A DNA stretch of 64,000 bases from Megalobrama amblycephala (taxonomy: Eukaryota; Chordata; Actinopteri; Cypriniformes; Xenocyprididae): positions 15,248,919-15,312,918 of the forward strand of contig NC_063045.1 in assembly GCF_018812025.1 (NCBI RefSeq), read 5' to 3'. The notes under the pieces are model-generated. The model was not told the DNA's origin. It did not search any database and worked only from the letters and a program-made list of their open reading frames with translations. Positions 1 through 27,607 of this stretch are shown piece by piece. The stretch's first letter is position 1. Every line of letters starts with the position of its first letter. Position numbers and translations under genes: made by a program.

Positions 1-15306
<15,306 letters not shown>

Positions 15307-16300
15307 CTGGCCAGAGAGTTAATTTCCGCTTTGCCAGCTCAAAGAAACCTTACTACAACTTCAGCTGTTCTCTTAATTTGTGTCTCAGAGAGAGAATGAC
15401 TGGCCCGGTGCCCTTTGGTCTGTTAGAGATTCAGCCATCATATCCGTAATAGTAAGTTAACAGTTAATCCTTGATGTAAGAGAGGGACATTTAAAACGAC
15501 TCTGCATCTGAACAATTTCAAAGCAGCATAAAGTAGTGCAAAAAAGTGGATAGCACATTAGCGATAACAACAACAAATAGGTTGAACATAAAGAAATAGT
15601 CTGTATCAAAAACACAACAAAAAAGCAATAAAGATATTCAACACAGGAACATTTTATTTTAAGAAATGCAGAAGAGAACATGGATGTTGTTGTGATGATG
15701 TGGGCTATGAACTAAACATTTTTTTTTTTATTATTTAAAAAAAACATACTTTTCACCCAGAAAAATGTTTAGTTAAGTTGCTTATCACAGGATGCTTACA
15801 CATCACTTTGTATAAATCACACGTCACAATTTATGAATCACCATTCACATTGTAATTCCAGGTTCAGACTGTGGAAATGTTATTCAGTGTCAAGTATGAA
15901 CAGCTTATAAGAAAAAATCAGTCAGTTTGAACAAGCACCAGATGAGTCGAAAACATAAAATCTGAAAGAAAACCAAACCATACCTGCACACTTTGTAACT
16001 ATTAATGTTTATCAATGCCTTGTCCCCGATAAAAGATTTGGTATTGAGAAAAAAAACAAAAAACTGAATTTGAACTGCATAATACTGATTTCCAACTTGA
16101 AATTGTGAAATTACAAATATTGTTAAAACAATACTAACAGGGATATTTTTTCACAAACATATCCTTTTCTAATTTTGACAGAGATTTAAAACATTTTTTA
16201 GTCACAGAGAATAATCAACAGATCAGTATTGGTCAGCTGTGATAGATTTAGCACCCGAACTAGAGGATTGTATTTTTGACTTGATTGTCATATCTCCATA
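15307..16300. other. Myosin upstream / intergenic region
   Basis: About 1 kb upstream of the myosin start codon. The first 100-150 bp probably contain its 5' UTR and promoter, but no clear TATA box or upstream splice site could be assigned. No coding sequence was recognised. Confidence 0.4.
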
Positions 16301-16301
16301 T

Positions 16302-17284
16302 TACAGAAGAGGATTAGGGCCAAGCAATAATAAAAAAATAAAACCATCTTGAGATTAAAGTTGTTAAATTTTGAGAAAAAAAAGTCGAAATAAAATTTTG
16401 AGAATAAACTCATTAAATTACGAGAAAAAACTCGTTAAATTTCAAGAAAAAGTTTGAGATAAAATGTTGAGAATAAACTCGTTAAATTACGAGAAAAAAA
16501 CTTGTTAAATTTCAAGAAAAAAGTCGAGATAAAATGTTGAGAATAAACTCGTTAAATTACGAGAAAAAAACTCGTTAAATTTCAAGAAAAAAGTTGAGAT
16601 AAAATGTTGAGAATAAACTCGTTAAATTACGAGAAAAAATTTGTTAAATTTTGAGAAAAAAGTCGAATTAAAATGTTGAGAATAAAGTCATTAAATTACG
16701 AGAAAAAAGTCGTTAAATTACGAGAACAAATTTGTTAAATTATGAGAAAAATGTAGTTAAATTTCGAGAAAAAAGTTGAGATAAAATGTTGAGAATAAAC
16801 TCATTAAATTATGAGAATAAAGTTATTGATTTACGAGAAAAAAGTAGTTCAATTATGAGAACAAATTCGTAATTTAACGAATTTGTTCTCGTAATTTAAC
16901 GACTTTTTTCTCATAATTTAATGAATTTATTCTCAACATTTTATCTCGACTTTTTTCTCGAAATTTAACGAGTTTTTTTTTGTAATTTAATGAATTTGTT
17001 CTCGTAATTTAACGACTTTTTTCTCATAATTTAATGAATTTATTCTCAACATTTTATCTCGACTTTTTTCTCGAAATTTAACGAGTTTTTTCTCAACATT
17101 TTATCTCGACTTTTTTCTCGAAATTTCATGAGTTTTTTCTCGTAATTTAACGTGTTTATACTCAACATTTTATCTCAACTTTTTTCTCAAAATTTAACGA
17201 TTTTTTTTCTCGAAATTTAACAACTTTAATCTCGAGATGGTTTTATTTTTTTATTATTGCTTGGCCCTTATCCTCTTCCGTACC
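16302..17284. mobile_element. ~980-bp near-perfect palindrome (fold-back element) with internal tandem repeats
   Basis: The two ends are mirror images: GAAGAGGATTAGGGCCAAGC on the left and GCTTGGCCCTTATCCTCTTC on the right. Each arm is followed by CAATAAT...AAAACCATCT. Both arms are built of degenerate 20-22 bp units of the type TTACGAGAAAAAACTCGTTAAATT, with the axis near 16870. AT-rich and without an ORF. It lies between the myosin start and the mbd3 3' end. Confidence 0.85.
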
Positions 17285-17559
17285 ATATCAAATCCAAATA
17301 CCCTCAAAAAAAAAAAAAAACACACCTCAAAACATTTAATGCAAAAGGCAGTTCAACTGTTACATGTTTCAAAATATTAAAAAACAATAACAATAAAACA
17401 GAAAAATGTCAATCAAGCCAACAGTCTCTGTGAGAATCACTGGTGGACGAATATGGATATTCAGCGAAGGGAGATGGTAACGTGGTGTGTTGATCAGCAG
17501 AGCGTCTGCTTGTGTTGGGAAACTCATGTGCAGGAAATTCAGACACATTTGAATACCCT
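17283..17559 (-). other. mbd3: Possible mbd3 3' UTR exon or alternative terminal exon
   Basis: A strong acceptor (poly-T then acag) lies at 17560, and a donor-like CAAAG|gtagtt sits five bases after the mbd3 stop codon. This would make a short 3' UTR intron of about 100 bp (17560-17658). One reading frame is open for some 43 codons and ends CWLD-stop, but no upstream donor of the right phase was found to join it, so UTR is likelier than coding. Confidence 0.35.
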
Positions 17560-17663
17560 GTAAAAAAACAATAGTTGCTTATAGAGGGACATTTCAGTTT
17601 ATGTGACTTCCTTCAGGAAACGAGCGGAAATACCCAACTGTCGTTTTTCCTCAACTACCTTTG

Positions 17664-20600
17664 CTATACTTCCTGTTTGTCATCATTACAATTTCCCTCC
17701 TGTTTGAGTGCGTCTCCCTCACTAGACGTTTCCTCCACGTGAGCCAACATGTCAGCCATCAAAGCCTCTTCCAGTCGCTTCCGAACACTGTACACCAGCT
17801 CCTCTTGCTTTCTGTGACCAAAAAATGACTTACATAAATATCCCAAACATACATTTATCATATGAAATATAATAAACACACTGCTGTGTGTGTGCCTTTG
17901 GATGGGTGAAATGTAAAGCACAAATTTTGAGTATGGGACACCATACTTGGCTACACGTCACGTCACTTACTTATGCTGTTCATCATTCAAAGGGCTGAAA
18001 TACCTGATATCCTCGTCTGTGACGATGAAGGCCTTACAGAGAGGCTGAGCCGTGTTGAGCCAGACTCCTGGGTTCTTCTCCACAGCGGCGGACAGCTGGC
18101 CCGTGATGGGAGCCGCACTGGTGTGAAGGGCACTGGCAATCGCTGACAACAGGGTCTTATCTGTGCAGCCAGGGCCTACTCCTTCAGTGACGTATGAAAT
18201 ATTATAGAATTAATTCATTTTAGTAGCATCTGTTGATTAAAAACTCTTTTGAACACATTTCACATATCAGTATACTTAATTCTGAAAAAACAGAGGTTTA
18301 AATTATTGGACCAAAAATTTCTTCACGTAATAACCGAAAATACTGTCTGGCTGCTCTGTCAAGTCTTCATCGTCAGTTAGGATCCAGGGTGCGCTCTTTG
18401 ATACCAATTTTTCAAGCCACATTTCTAGCACCTGTAAAACCAAATTTTTCCATCTTAAAAATATATCTAAATTATGACATATACTTAATAAACAAACTCC
18501 AGCTGGTCCAAAATGCAGCTACAGTTCTTACTAGAACCAGGAAGTATGACCATATTAGCCCGATTCTGTCAACACTGCATTGGTTCCCTATTAAACATCG
18601 CATACATTTAAAAATTTTGCTAATTACTTACAAAGCACTAAATGGTTAAGCTTCTTAGCACTTCAGTGAGCTCTTACCACATTATAATCCGTCTCGTCTA
18701 TTGCAATCTTAAAATTCTGGCCAGTTGATAATATCAAGAATATTAAAGTCAACTGCAGGCGGTAGATCCTTTTCCTATTTAGCACCCAAACTCTGGAACA
18801 GTCTTTCTAGTCTTGTTCAGGAAGCAGACACACACAGTTTAAATCTAGACTAAAACACATCTCTTTAACCTGGCATACAAATAGCACATTATCACTTTTC
18901 TATAATTCAAATCCGTTAAAGGATTGTTAGGCTGCATAAATTAGGTCAACCGGAACCGGGAACATTTCCCATAACAACTGACGTGTACTTGTTACATCGT
19001 AAGAACAACGGCATCTACGCTGATATTGGTCTCTCTGTTTATCCAGAGGTTACCGTAGTCAGCCGGATGCGGGCCGTATCCAGATCAGATGGTGGACCTG
19101 CACCTAGACGCGACCACAAAACTCTTGATCCTGTCAACTAGACAATCCCATGTGAAGACCTCGTCGACAAGACAGCCATCGACACAGATCCTCAGCAAAG
19201 ACCACAAGAACCAGACAAGTCCTCTGCACAGACCTACGACGAGCTTCGTCTCCATACCAGCATGATGAATCTGATCTTCAAGCAGAAGGAACTGAATGAA
19301 ATATTTTGAATGCTTTCGATCCACAATCTGATTTCTGACATGTGATGCAGCCTGAACACCATGTTCATTCGTTGGCCAGAGGAGAATTGCCCACCACCCA
19401 CCCCACCCCGCCCTGACTGAGCCTTGTTTCTCCAAAGGTTTTTTTCTCCATTCTGTCACCTGATGGAGTTTGGGTTCCTTGTCACTGTCGCCTCTGGCTT
19501 GCTTAGTTGGGGACACTTAATATTCAACAATATTATTGATTTGACTGCACTAGTGGATGAGAACTAATTTAATAATTGATGATCTTTACAACGGAACTGA
19601 ATCAACACTGAATTGACTTCAGCTGAACAATGACACTATCTTCTTTTAGAGCTGCTTTACAGTCGAAATGGACTCTGTTTGCATCATTGAATCATTTCCT
19701 GTTATCACTGTAAAGCTGCTTTGAAACAACATGTATTGTATAAAGCGTTATAAAAGTAAAGGTGACTTGTCTTGACTAGTATTATGATGCTACAAGAAAT
19801 TAATGAAAGAAACGAGTACTTTTGTTCAGGAAGGATGCATTAAATTGATCAAAAGTGCCAGTAAACACATTTATAATGTTACAAAAGATTTCTATTTCAA
19901 ATAAATGCTAAACTTTCTATTCATCCTGAAAAAAGTATCACTGTTTTCACAAAAATATTAAGCAGCACAACTGTTTCGTGTGTCAACACTGATAATATTC
20001 AAAATGTTTCTTGAGCAGCAAATTAGCATATTAGAATGATTTCTGAGGGATCATGTGACACTGTAATGATGCTGAAAATTCAGCTTTGCATCACAGGAAT
20101 AAATTACATTTTAAAGTCCCACTGTAGTCAATAATTTTATCCCTTAAAACTCATCTTTGATCACCAAAATTACATATTTAAACATTTTTTCCTGTGAAAA
20201 AAATTCTTAATGTTTTAAAATAGCTTGAATGTAGCTCTACACCCTTGCCTCATTTAATATACAAGGATCTATGAATATGATTAGCCCCGCCTCCACTCAC
20301 TCGCACAAGCTCAATTGAGATCCACTCGGTCAACTTACTGAGGTAAACGCTGCACAATGGTATCGCTCTTTACAACGTCAGACACATAACGGTAATTCAT
20401 ATGATTAGCGTTTTGCTTGACTATGTTATCAAACAGCTGATAATGTGTTGCTAATGTTACACAAACCATGTTCACATTCACAAGTCAGACAGCTGCCTTC
20501 TAACAATCAGTATCCATAAAAACGCTTTGAACAACTCAGAACGGCAGTGTAAAAAGGCATATAGTTCATCATAACATCGTAATATAGATCATACATCTGC

Positions 20601-23600
20601 CATATTGCTAAATCTACCAGATTTTTCATTTCAACAGAAAAATATACCGGGATAACCTTCTTTTAAGACTCCATTGCTCGGTCAGTTAATGATATGCTAA
20701 AGCACGCCGGCACGTTGACATGATTGGTTACAAGGTAGTTTGTGACGTCAGAAACACCAGCGATTTCAAATGGCGGGTTTGAGACTGTCTTTGGTTTACT
20801 GCAGTTTTAAAGAGAAAATACTCAGCAATGGTGTTGACTTATGAATTAAAGTACGTTAAATACACCAGATAGACATATGAACAACGTTAAAAACTTGATT
20901 TTCACCACAGGCGGACTTTAAAATATTTTCAAATAGAAGACATATTTTAAGTTGTAATAATATTTCATAGTATTACTATAATATTACAATAGTATTATTG
21001 TTTTTACTATATTTTTGAATTATTGTAGCATTGATTAGTGTAAAAGACTTATTTCAAAAACATTAAAAACTCTTAAATTAAAAATTTTTTAATTCTTACT
21101 TAATTACTTATAATTTTATATTACAATTAATAACATAACATTGTTTTGTTTTTTTTAAAAAAAAGCTTTTAAAGTTGTAAAGCTCTCTCTACCTGTAAAG
21201 TTTTTGGACTTTCTTTGTTTTTCTTGCTGTGCTTTTATTTTGACATGACCACATTGTCTTTTATTTTGAAAGTTAACTGTCTCTAGTTGTTTCTTACCCT
21301 GGCCTTAATTGTGTTCACCTGTTTTATGTTAATGCTCTAATTCTTGAGTATAAATATCCCTGGCAACATCCGAAATTGGATACTTTCCTACTATATAGTA
21401 GGTGAAAAACAGTATGTGACAAAAAAAAGATGTCGAATTCACAGTACTCACAAAAGAGTTGGCAAAATATACCTACTACTTCCTGCGAGATTCTGAAGTG
21501 TGCATACGATGGACACTTTACTATCCCATGAGGCCAACGGGAGAGGATTTGTGAATTGCAGTGAAGTGACACAACTGACACTGGTAGGTTATGTGATAAT
21601 GACAACATAGCACTCAAAATAAGTACCTACCCAAGAGAGTACACGATTTTGAACGCAGCTTCAGTGGTTGTGCCATTGCGCCTGTTCTTTTATCTGTTGT
21701 GTTCTCTGGCTTGCTTTTGATTAGTTTTTGTTTGTTCATCTAGTTTTCTTCAGATTTCAGAAACTAATGGAATACTGGCTTTTATTTATTCTTGCTTAAA
21801 ATAAACACTTGGATTAAGTTCTTCATCTCGCCCAGACGTACCTTGTAAGCCTTTGGGGAGCTCCATTGTTTTCACCAGCTCCTCTGCTATGTCAAAGGCA
21901 TTGAGGCCACTCAACTTCTTCTCCCAAAAAAGCTGTCAATGAAAATTATATTAGCATTGTTCCATTATGACAAACTACTAATAGTGGTGAATAATGGTAC
22001 GTTTACACGACAACGATGTACTAAAACGGAAATGTTTTTTGCGTTTTTTGCATACAGATGACACCGTTATCAAAACGATCTCGTTCACACGGATCCACGA
22101 AAACAACTAAAAATGCTGTATTATTCATGCCAGGCCAGTAGTTGGCGATGTCACTTTGTAAAGAAAGTATAGACTGAACACGCAATATGCATGAAGTCAC
22201 CGTTTTCACAAATTCATGTTTACAGAGAGATGATAAATTTCAAAAACTTGCACTTTTCTTGCGTTTTCAGGCCCCCAAAATGCTATTGCCATGAAAATGA
22301 ACCGCCAAAATGCATAAAAAGTTTTTAGTTAAAAACGGTGTTGTGTAAACACCCCCTTAGATTAGTATTACCTGTCTGGGCTGGTCAATGGCCTTCTGTG
22401 GGTCTGTCTTAACCTTATTGCTGGGGTGGTTGGTAACTTTTGTAACGGGTTGTTTGAAGATGGAGGCCGTCTGTCGCACTGGGAGGGATGTATTCAGGTC
22501 GGGTTTACCCTATCAAAGATGGAACATTCTTGATTACCCTGCTGAAAAACTGGGAATTGCTGATCTGTTACTGGATATTGTTGCAGGTAGACCAGCTTGA
22601 CCAGTAAAACTGGCTTGAAATTGCCTTAATTGGTTTTAAAGGGCCATGCAGAGATAATTTCTCAGCCTATATCATTCTGCAGCTATTAATCAAGAATAAT
22701 GAATATAAAAATGTTTGTACATTTATGAAATGACAATGTATTGAGCCCCCCTTTGATGCAAGTCCTCTCACCTTAGTCTGGCTATTGTTGTCATATCTGG
22801 GTCTCTGTCTGTTCTTGTTCAGTTTGCTCATGAGCATCTTGCCTGTGCGGAAATCAAAGGAGCTGAGATCCATGGAGTTGCCAAGGTAACGAGCCAATTG
22901 AGGCTTGCTCCGGAACTTCTTCCCAGTGGGGCTGGGGAGGGGGAGCAAAATAGGACACATCTCAGAGATTTGATAAACCCGTATGGATGCAAATTTGGAA
23001 AGAGAATGAGTTATGGTGACGGTAGTTGCAAACGGATATTAACACACAATATACGCAAACAATGACATGCAATACCAAACTTGGAACAAATTTTTAAATA
23101 TCTCAAGCCTGTGATGACAAAATGACGATGTTATTAGATCATGAATACTGTGAAGAACTCTTTCTGTTTCTTAACATTGACTATCATGATGGCAATTAAA
23201 ATCACATTCAAAATGTGATTTTAATGATTCAAACACATATGAACTGATAGGAAGAAGTTCAAAATTGTAATGCAAATACCCTAATTTATAAATATATAAT
23301 TAAAGCCTAACTTAAATTAAATAATACAGTAAATACATTTAAAAATGAACTGTGAATACCATCTGTAGGGGACAGTGGGGTAAGATGAGCCATTTTTTAA
23401 AACTTATGTGATAAGAGAAAATGAGGCAGAAGCAAAATGAGAGTATCTAAAGTAATTTCAGGATGTTTCCTATCATTTTAAATGATCAGAATATATCTAT
23501 GACAAAGGGTTCTAAAGAAATATAGCTACTGTGTCTAGAGCTTTCAAACACTTAGATGACTTGCACAACAAGCTCTGTAAGCTGTCCCTGTCAATCTACT

Positions 23601-26502
23601 CTGCCAAATGTTTACATTTGTTTCGCATAGTTTGAGATAATAGTAATACTGTTTGTCTAGATCTCAGTGGGCATTTCACATTCTTCACTTGAACAGTTGC
23701 ATTTCTACATCTGAAACGAACTCTTGCACAGACCTTTAAATCAAGATACTGTAGTAGAAGATAGTTGACACAGGTGTGATGAAGAAAATGAGTTCACTGA
23801 GTATTCTGTATGATGATACCATGAAGATTTCGTGCTTGTTTCAAGTTCATGCACAAATCTGGACAAACTTTTTTTGGGGGGTTTTAGTCGATGGCTCTTC
23901 AAGCTTGTCAACACGTGCAAACATGTAACAACATAGATGGTCGTTTAATTGATTAAATAATACAATACCACAAACTATACAAACGACCTGCCTCCCCCCT
24001 CTCCCGCCTCTGTTCTTCCTCCTCTTCCTCACCTCTGCTAAAAAAAGAACAGTCATGTCTATTTGTGACATGTCGTTGATTAGGAATCCTCTGAAAATTT
24101 GTTTATTCAGACTATGAAACACAATTTGTTTAATTTCACAGTTAAAACCAATGGAATGGAGATCCAAATGAATCATTCTTCTTAACTGGTTCTTCTGAAT
24201 AGTTCTGCCAGAACCAACTTTGTTAGGTGGGTGAATCATAAACAATGCAAATCTCACACATTTCTTCAATCCAGTTAATTAATTTGGCAAAAAACACAAA
24301 AACAAACAAACAATCATGGTGTCATTTAGAGTGACAGCATCAAACTGGAACGCAAACAAACACATATAGTTTCTCAAATGAATTGGTGAATCAATGAAAC
24401 TTCTTTCACATGTCAGTGAAACAACTTTGTTAAAGGGTTAGTTCAACCAAAAATGAAAATTCTGTCATTTATTACTCACCCTCATGTCGTTCCACACCCG
24501 TAAGACCTTTGTTAATCTTCAGAACACAAATTAAGATATTTTAGTTGAAATGCGATGGCTCAGTGAGGCCTGCATAGACAGCAATGACACTTCCTCTCTC
24601 AAGATCCATAAAGGTACTAAAAACATATTTAAATCAGTTCATGTGAGTACAGTGGTTCAATATTAATATTATAAAGTGACGAGAATATTTTTGGTGCGCC
24701 AAAAAAACAAAATAACCATTTATTTAGTGATGGCCGATTTCAAAACAATGCTTCAGGAAGCTTCGGAGCATTATAAATCAGCGTGTCGAATCAGTGGTTC
24801 GGAGCGCCAAAGTTACGTGATTTCAGCAGTTTGACTGCGCTGACACGCTGTTTCATAATGCTCCGAAGCTTCCTGAAGCAGAGTTTTGAAATCGGCCATC
24901 ACTAAATAAGTCGTTATTTCATTTTTTTGGCGCACCAAAAATATTCTCGTCGCTTTATAATATTAATATTGAACCACTGTACTCACATGAACTGATTTAA
25001 ATATGTTTTTAGTACCTTTATGGATCTTGACAGAGGAAATGTCATTGTTGGCTATGCAGGCCTCACAGAGTCATCGGATTTCAACAAAAATATCTTAATT
25101 TGTGTTCCAAAGATTAATGAAGGTCTTACGGGTGTGGAACAACATGAGGGTGAGTAATAAATGACAGAATTTTCTGACTTCTGACTCAATTTCTTTTGAG
25201 CGTTTTAAAGAAAAACAAGTATATTTCTAGCCATTTCGTAGTATAGCGCAAGTAGTGTGTTCACACACTGAAAATGACAGTGTGCACTTCAAAAGCCTGG
25301 ATGATTTCCTTAATTAACCAAAAAAAGTGTGGAATGTTGGACACTTCATGCACTCAACTGCATATATAGTGTGTCATTTGAGACACATAGTATATAGAGC
25401 GTGTTTCTTTTACATATATTTAGTGCACTCCGACTAACCTGTAATATAACTTTTTCTAGTTGTGAATGGGGCTAACCGAATCATTCGGGGGAAAAAGGAG
25501 CCAATTCAATTTGGATGTGATTCACATGCTCAATTGACATGCACCCCCACCCCCTCCTGAAATAAAGCACACAAAATCCTCTCCACAGCTGGGCCTACTT
25601 TTACATGACAATCCCCCCTCTGTACTCAGTACCTAACATAACACTCATGGCTTTCCCTCCTCAATCTGAGCACTCCCACTTTTTACTCTCCCTGATGTCC
25701 ACAGAGTCTCCTTCCCCTGACATGCTGACAATCTTACATGCTTTTAATAAAAGATACCTACAAAAGACCAGTCTACAGTGTCTACATTCAAAAATGTTGC
25801 TTTGTCACTTAGCAAAACGTTGCGCCGTATCGTAGCCTCTTCTGCTCAATGAAGGATTCCTCAGCTTGGAAATTAGGTTATACTTATGGAGTATGCATCA
25901 TACAGATGATATAATCTATAGTGGCACTCACAGAATAATATATGCGTGCGTATTTTAGTTGTAGACATTCATGCGTCTCTTCGTTACATTAGGCTCACAC
26001 ATGAGAATTTTGCGATCAATTGTGAATGTAAACAATGCATTAGCAGTAAAGCGGAGACATTTTGGCACACATTTTCTTATCAAGTGACTGAATGAAATAC
26101 TAGTGTGTCGGTTAAAAACTACGTCTCTTACGAGCATCGTTCGCTAAAATGACAATCGCGAGACGAAAAAGATGCTGCACCTGGTCGCCAAAACAACCTT
26201 AAATAGTTCATTTGGGGGCATTTCCATCTTAAGACAAACACTTAATTTTATCTGTGCATACATGCGTACAGGTCGCTTTGTTACTCTGTTACATGAATTA
26301 GTTTCATCATGCTATACGCGTTTTCTTTCTTTAAGAAAGCACTGCGCAAACTAGTAGCCCCGGCAAAGCGGAGACTCATCTATTCAAATGAACAAAAGCG
26401 ATCGCTTTGCTCGTAAAGCAGCATGACGATAAATGCAAACGCGGATCGCGATTTAATACGTTTGCGTTATTAAATCGGTTATACTTACTCATTTTTCTCC
26501 AT
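17664..26502 (-). CDS. mbd3: Mbd3, NuRD methyl-CpG-binding domain protein, N-terminally shortened
   Basis: A core scaffold of the Mi-2/NuRD deacetylase-remodelling complex in the nucleus. Exons in transcript order: 26489-26502, 22772-22931, 22372-22509, 21842-21932, 18004-18181, 17664-17811 (stop TAG at 17664-17666), giving about 242 residues with consistent phases. Recognised blocks are KKFRSKPQLARYLGNSMDLS (second half of the MBD), LPVRQTASIFKQPVTKVTNH, LFWEKKLSGLNAFDIAEELV, LLSAIASALHTS, QLSAAVEKNPGVWLNTAQPL and the coiled coil KQEELVYSVRKRLEEALMAD, which in the family binds p66/GATAD2. Family members usually begin with a full MBD. Here the first exon supplies only M-E-K-N plus two bases, so the protein starts MEKND-PTGKKF. 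The acidic C-terminal tail of mammalian MBD3 is replaced by a shorter Glu/Asp tail. Confidence 0.93.
18395..19790 (+). mobile_element. L2-type LINE 3' end, decayed reverse transcriptase and 3' UTR
   Basis: The frame at 18389-18649 encodes LQLVQNAATVLTRTRKYDHI then LSTLHWFPIKHRIHLKILL, the conserved region after the reverse transcriptase of fish L2/CR1-clade elements. Downstream frames contain further remnants (LAPKLWNSL-like, then a HLFNL-like region) with stops and shifts. The 3' tail (CTGTAAAGCTGCTTTGAAAC) recurs at 39348-39640. It lies in the mbd3 intron between exons 21842-21932 and 18004-18181. Confidence 0.75.
19835..20110. repeat. Dispersed repeat shared with 3505-3735
   Basis: Same segment as at 3505-3735, longer here, ending CTTTGCATCACAGGAATAAA. 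In an mbd3 intron. Confidence 0.6.
20115..20917. mobile_element. TTAA-flanked inverted-repeat element, distinct from family A
   Basis: The ends are AGTCCCACTGT on the left and ...GCGGACT on the right, with TTAA on both sides (20111-20114 and 20918-20921). Terminal layout matches family A but the sequence differs. No transposase. Confidence 0.5.
20930..21840. other. mbd3 intron, no recognised element
   Basis: AT-rich intronic DNA. No exon, RNA gene or repeat with defined ends was recognised. Confidence 0.4.
22005..22365. repeat. Dispersed element, inverted relative to 8090-8430
   Basis: Second copy, in reverse complement, of the 8090-8430 element. It lies directly beside mbd3 exon 22372-22509. 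The right end GTTGTGTAAACACCC is within about 30 bp of the splice donor. Confidence 0.6.
24434..25174. mobile_element. Fold-back MITE, family B copy 2 (two long arms)
   Basis: The two arms (24434-24800 and 24830-25174) are reverse complements over most of their length. They contain the GTAAGACCTTTGTTAATCTT block and the central GCTTCGGAGCATTA palindrome. The left end is AGGGTTAGTTCAACC; the right end is truncated inside the terminal repeat. In mbd3 intron 1. Confidence 0.7.
26489..26502 (-). CDS. mbd3: mbd3 first coding exon (14 nt)
   Basis: ATG GAG AAA AAT GA, then a strong donor gtaag. It ends in phase 2, exactly what the next exon (C CCC ACT GGG AAG AAG) needs. CpG-containing, promoter-like DNA surrounds it (26100-26560). 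This start was chosen because no exon encoding the first half of the MBD could be found between here and 22931, and the reading frame joins cleanly. Confidence 0.7.
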
Positions 26503-27600
26503 CGCGCATTCTCTGTTGGTGTCGCCTTTTTGTGAATGTTAAATCCCCCTCTCTTCCTCTATACTTTCACTCCCCTCCCCCTTCAATGAGACAAATGAAA
26601 GACATTATGCCCGATTAGGGTTGACTTAACGAGACAAAGCCCTGCGGTAGTCGGGGAGCTAACCATAAACCACATGATGACAATACAATGCACTGTTTTG
26701 TTTTCAAGTTGCTATTTGTTGTGTTTGATGAAATGCTCATTCTACTAATACAGGTCATTTCACTATACATTGTGTGTTGAAGGCTATATCTGCTGTGAAT
26801 TAGCTTTGTTTGTCGTGTACAAAAATACCACAGCACTTTTCCACTGTAAAGCATACAAATGGGTAAAATGTAAGATTTCATATTCGCATATTTATTTGCA
26901 GTACTGTCTTGTTCTCTAAAATTCCCGGTTGTACAGTAGGTTTACTGCGATTGTAAAAGCCCTACAGGAAATCCCACACAAACATGATCACGAGAATCCT
27001 GTGGGATTGTGCTGGATACGTGTGCAGGTTCTGCAGGGCTTTTCTTTTGGGGATTGGGTCTTTTTTTTGTAAGGGACATTTTGGCGGAAACTATGGTTAC
27101 CATGGTAACATTTTGTATGAGTAAAGAAAGCAAAATGCCTCCTCCCAATTCTTAAATATATAGAGGTTGTTTTTCCATCAACATGGAATCTAGTTAATTT
27201 ATTAATTAGTACAAATTATATGTCAGACAAAACGATCACATTTATATAAATAAAAAAATAGCCTAAATAAATAAAAAAGGTAATTACGACTCTTTATTTC
27301 TGACGTTTTTTTTCTCAGAAATTCCGACATACAAACTTGCAATTGCCAGAAATGTGAGACAAAAAGTCATAATTACTTTTTTTTATTATTATTCCATGGC
27401 ACATAAGCTTCAGTAATCCACCCCTGCATCACACATCCATCATGGAGACGGCTTTTTGATTTCTGCATTTACATCTGTAAGATGTATGTTTTGAGTGTTT
27501 GCTCTGCAGTGTCTCTAAGACGTTTCCTGTAAGATGTTAAACAGACATTTATAAAATATCTTTAAGATGTTTATGATTTAGAATGTATCAGATGTTTTCC
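26503..27600. promoter_or_regulatory. mbd3 5' flank and mbd3-uqcr11 intergenic DNA
   Basis: DNA upstream of the mbd3 start codon. The proximal bases (26503-26600) should hold the 5' UTR and core promoter, being pyrimidine-rich with CpGs; the exact start site is not readable. The remainder shows only low-complexity and old repeat-like sequence, with no gene. Confidence 0.35.
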
Positions 27601-27607
27601 AGATTAA

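Noticed and set aside
16320..17270. Regular ~20-bp repeats resembling a CRISPR array
   Set aside because: The genome is vertebrate, the units are contiguous without unique spacers, and the block is a palindrome.
18389..18649. 86-codon plus-strand frame as a host gene
   Set aside because: Its sequence (QLVQNAA...LHWFPIKHRI) is the decayed end of an L2-type LINE.
22388..22600. 70-codon plus-strand frame
   Set aside because: Antisense of mbd3 exon 22372-22509.
24001..24060. Possible missing mbd3 MBD exon (Arg/Lys-rich frame)
   Set aside because: It reads EVRKRRKNRGGRGGRQ, unlike the CPALP-GW...YYS half of the MBD, and has no suitable phase.
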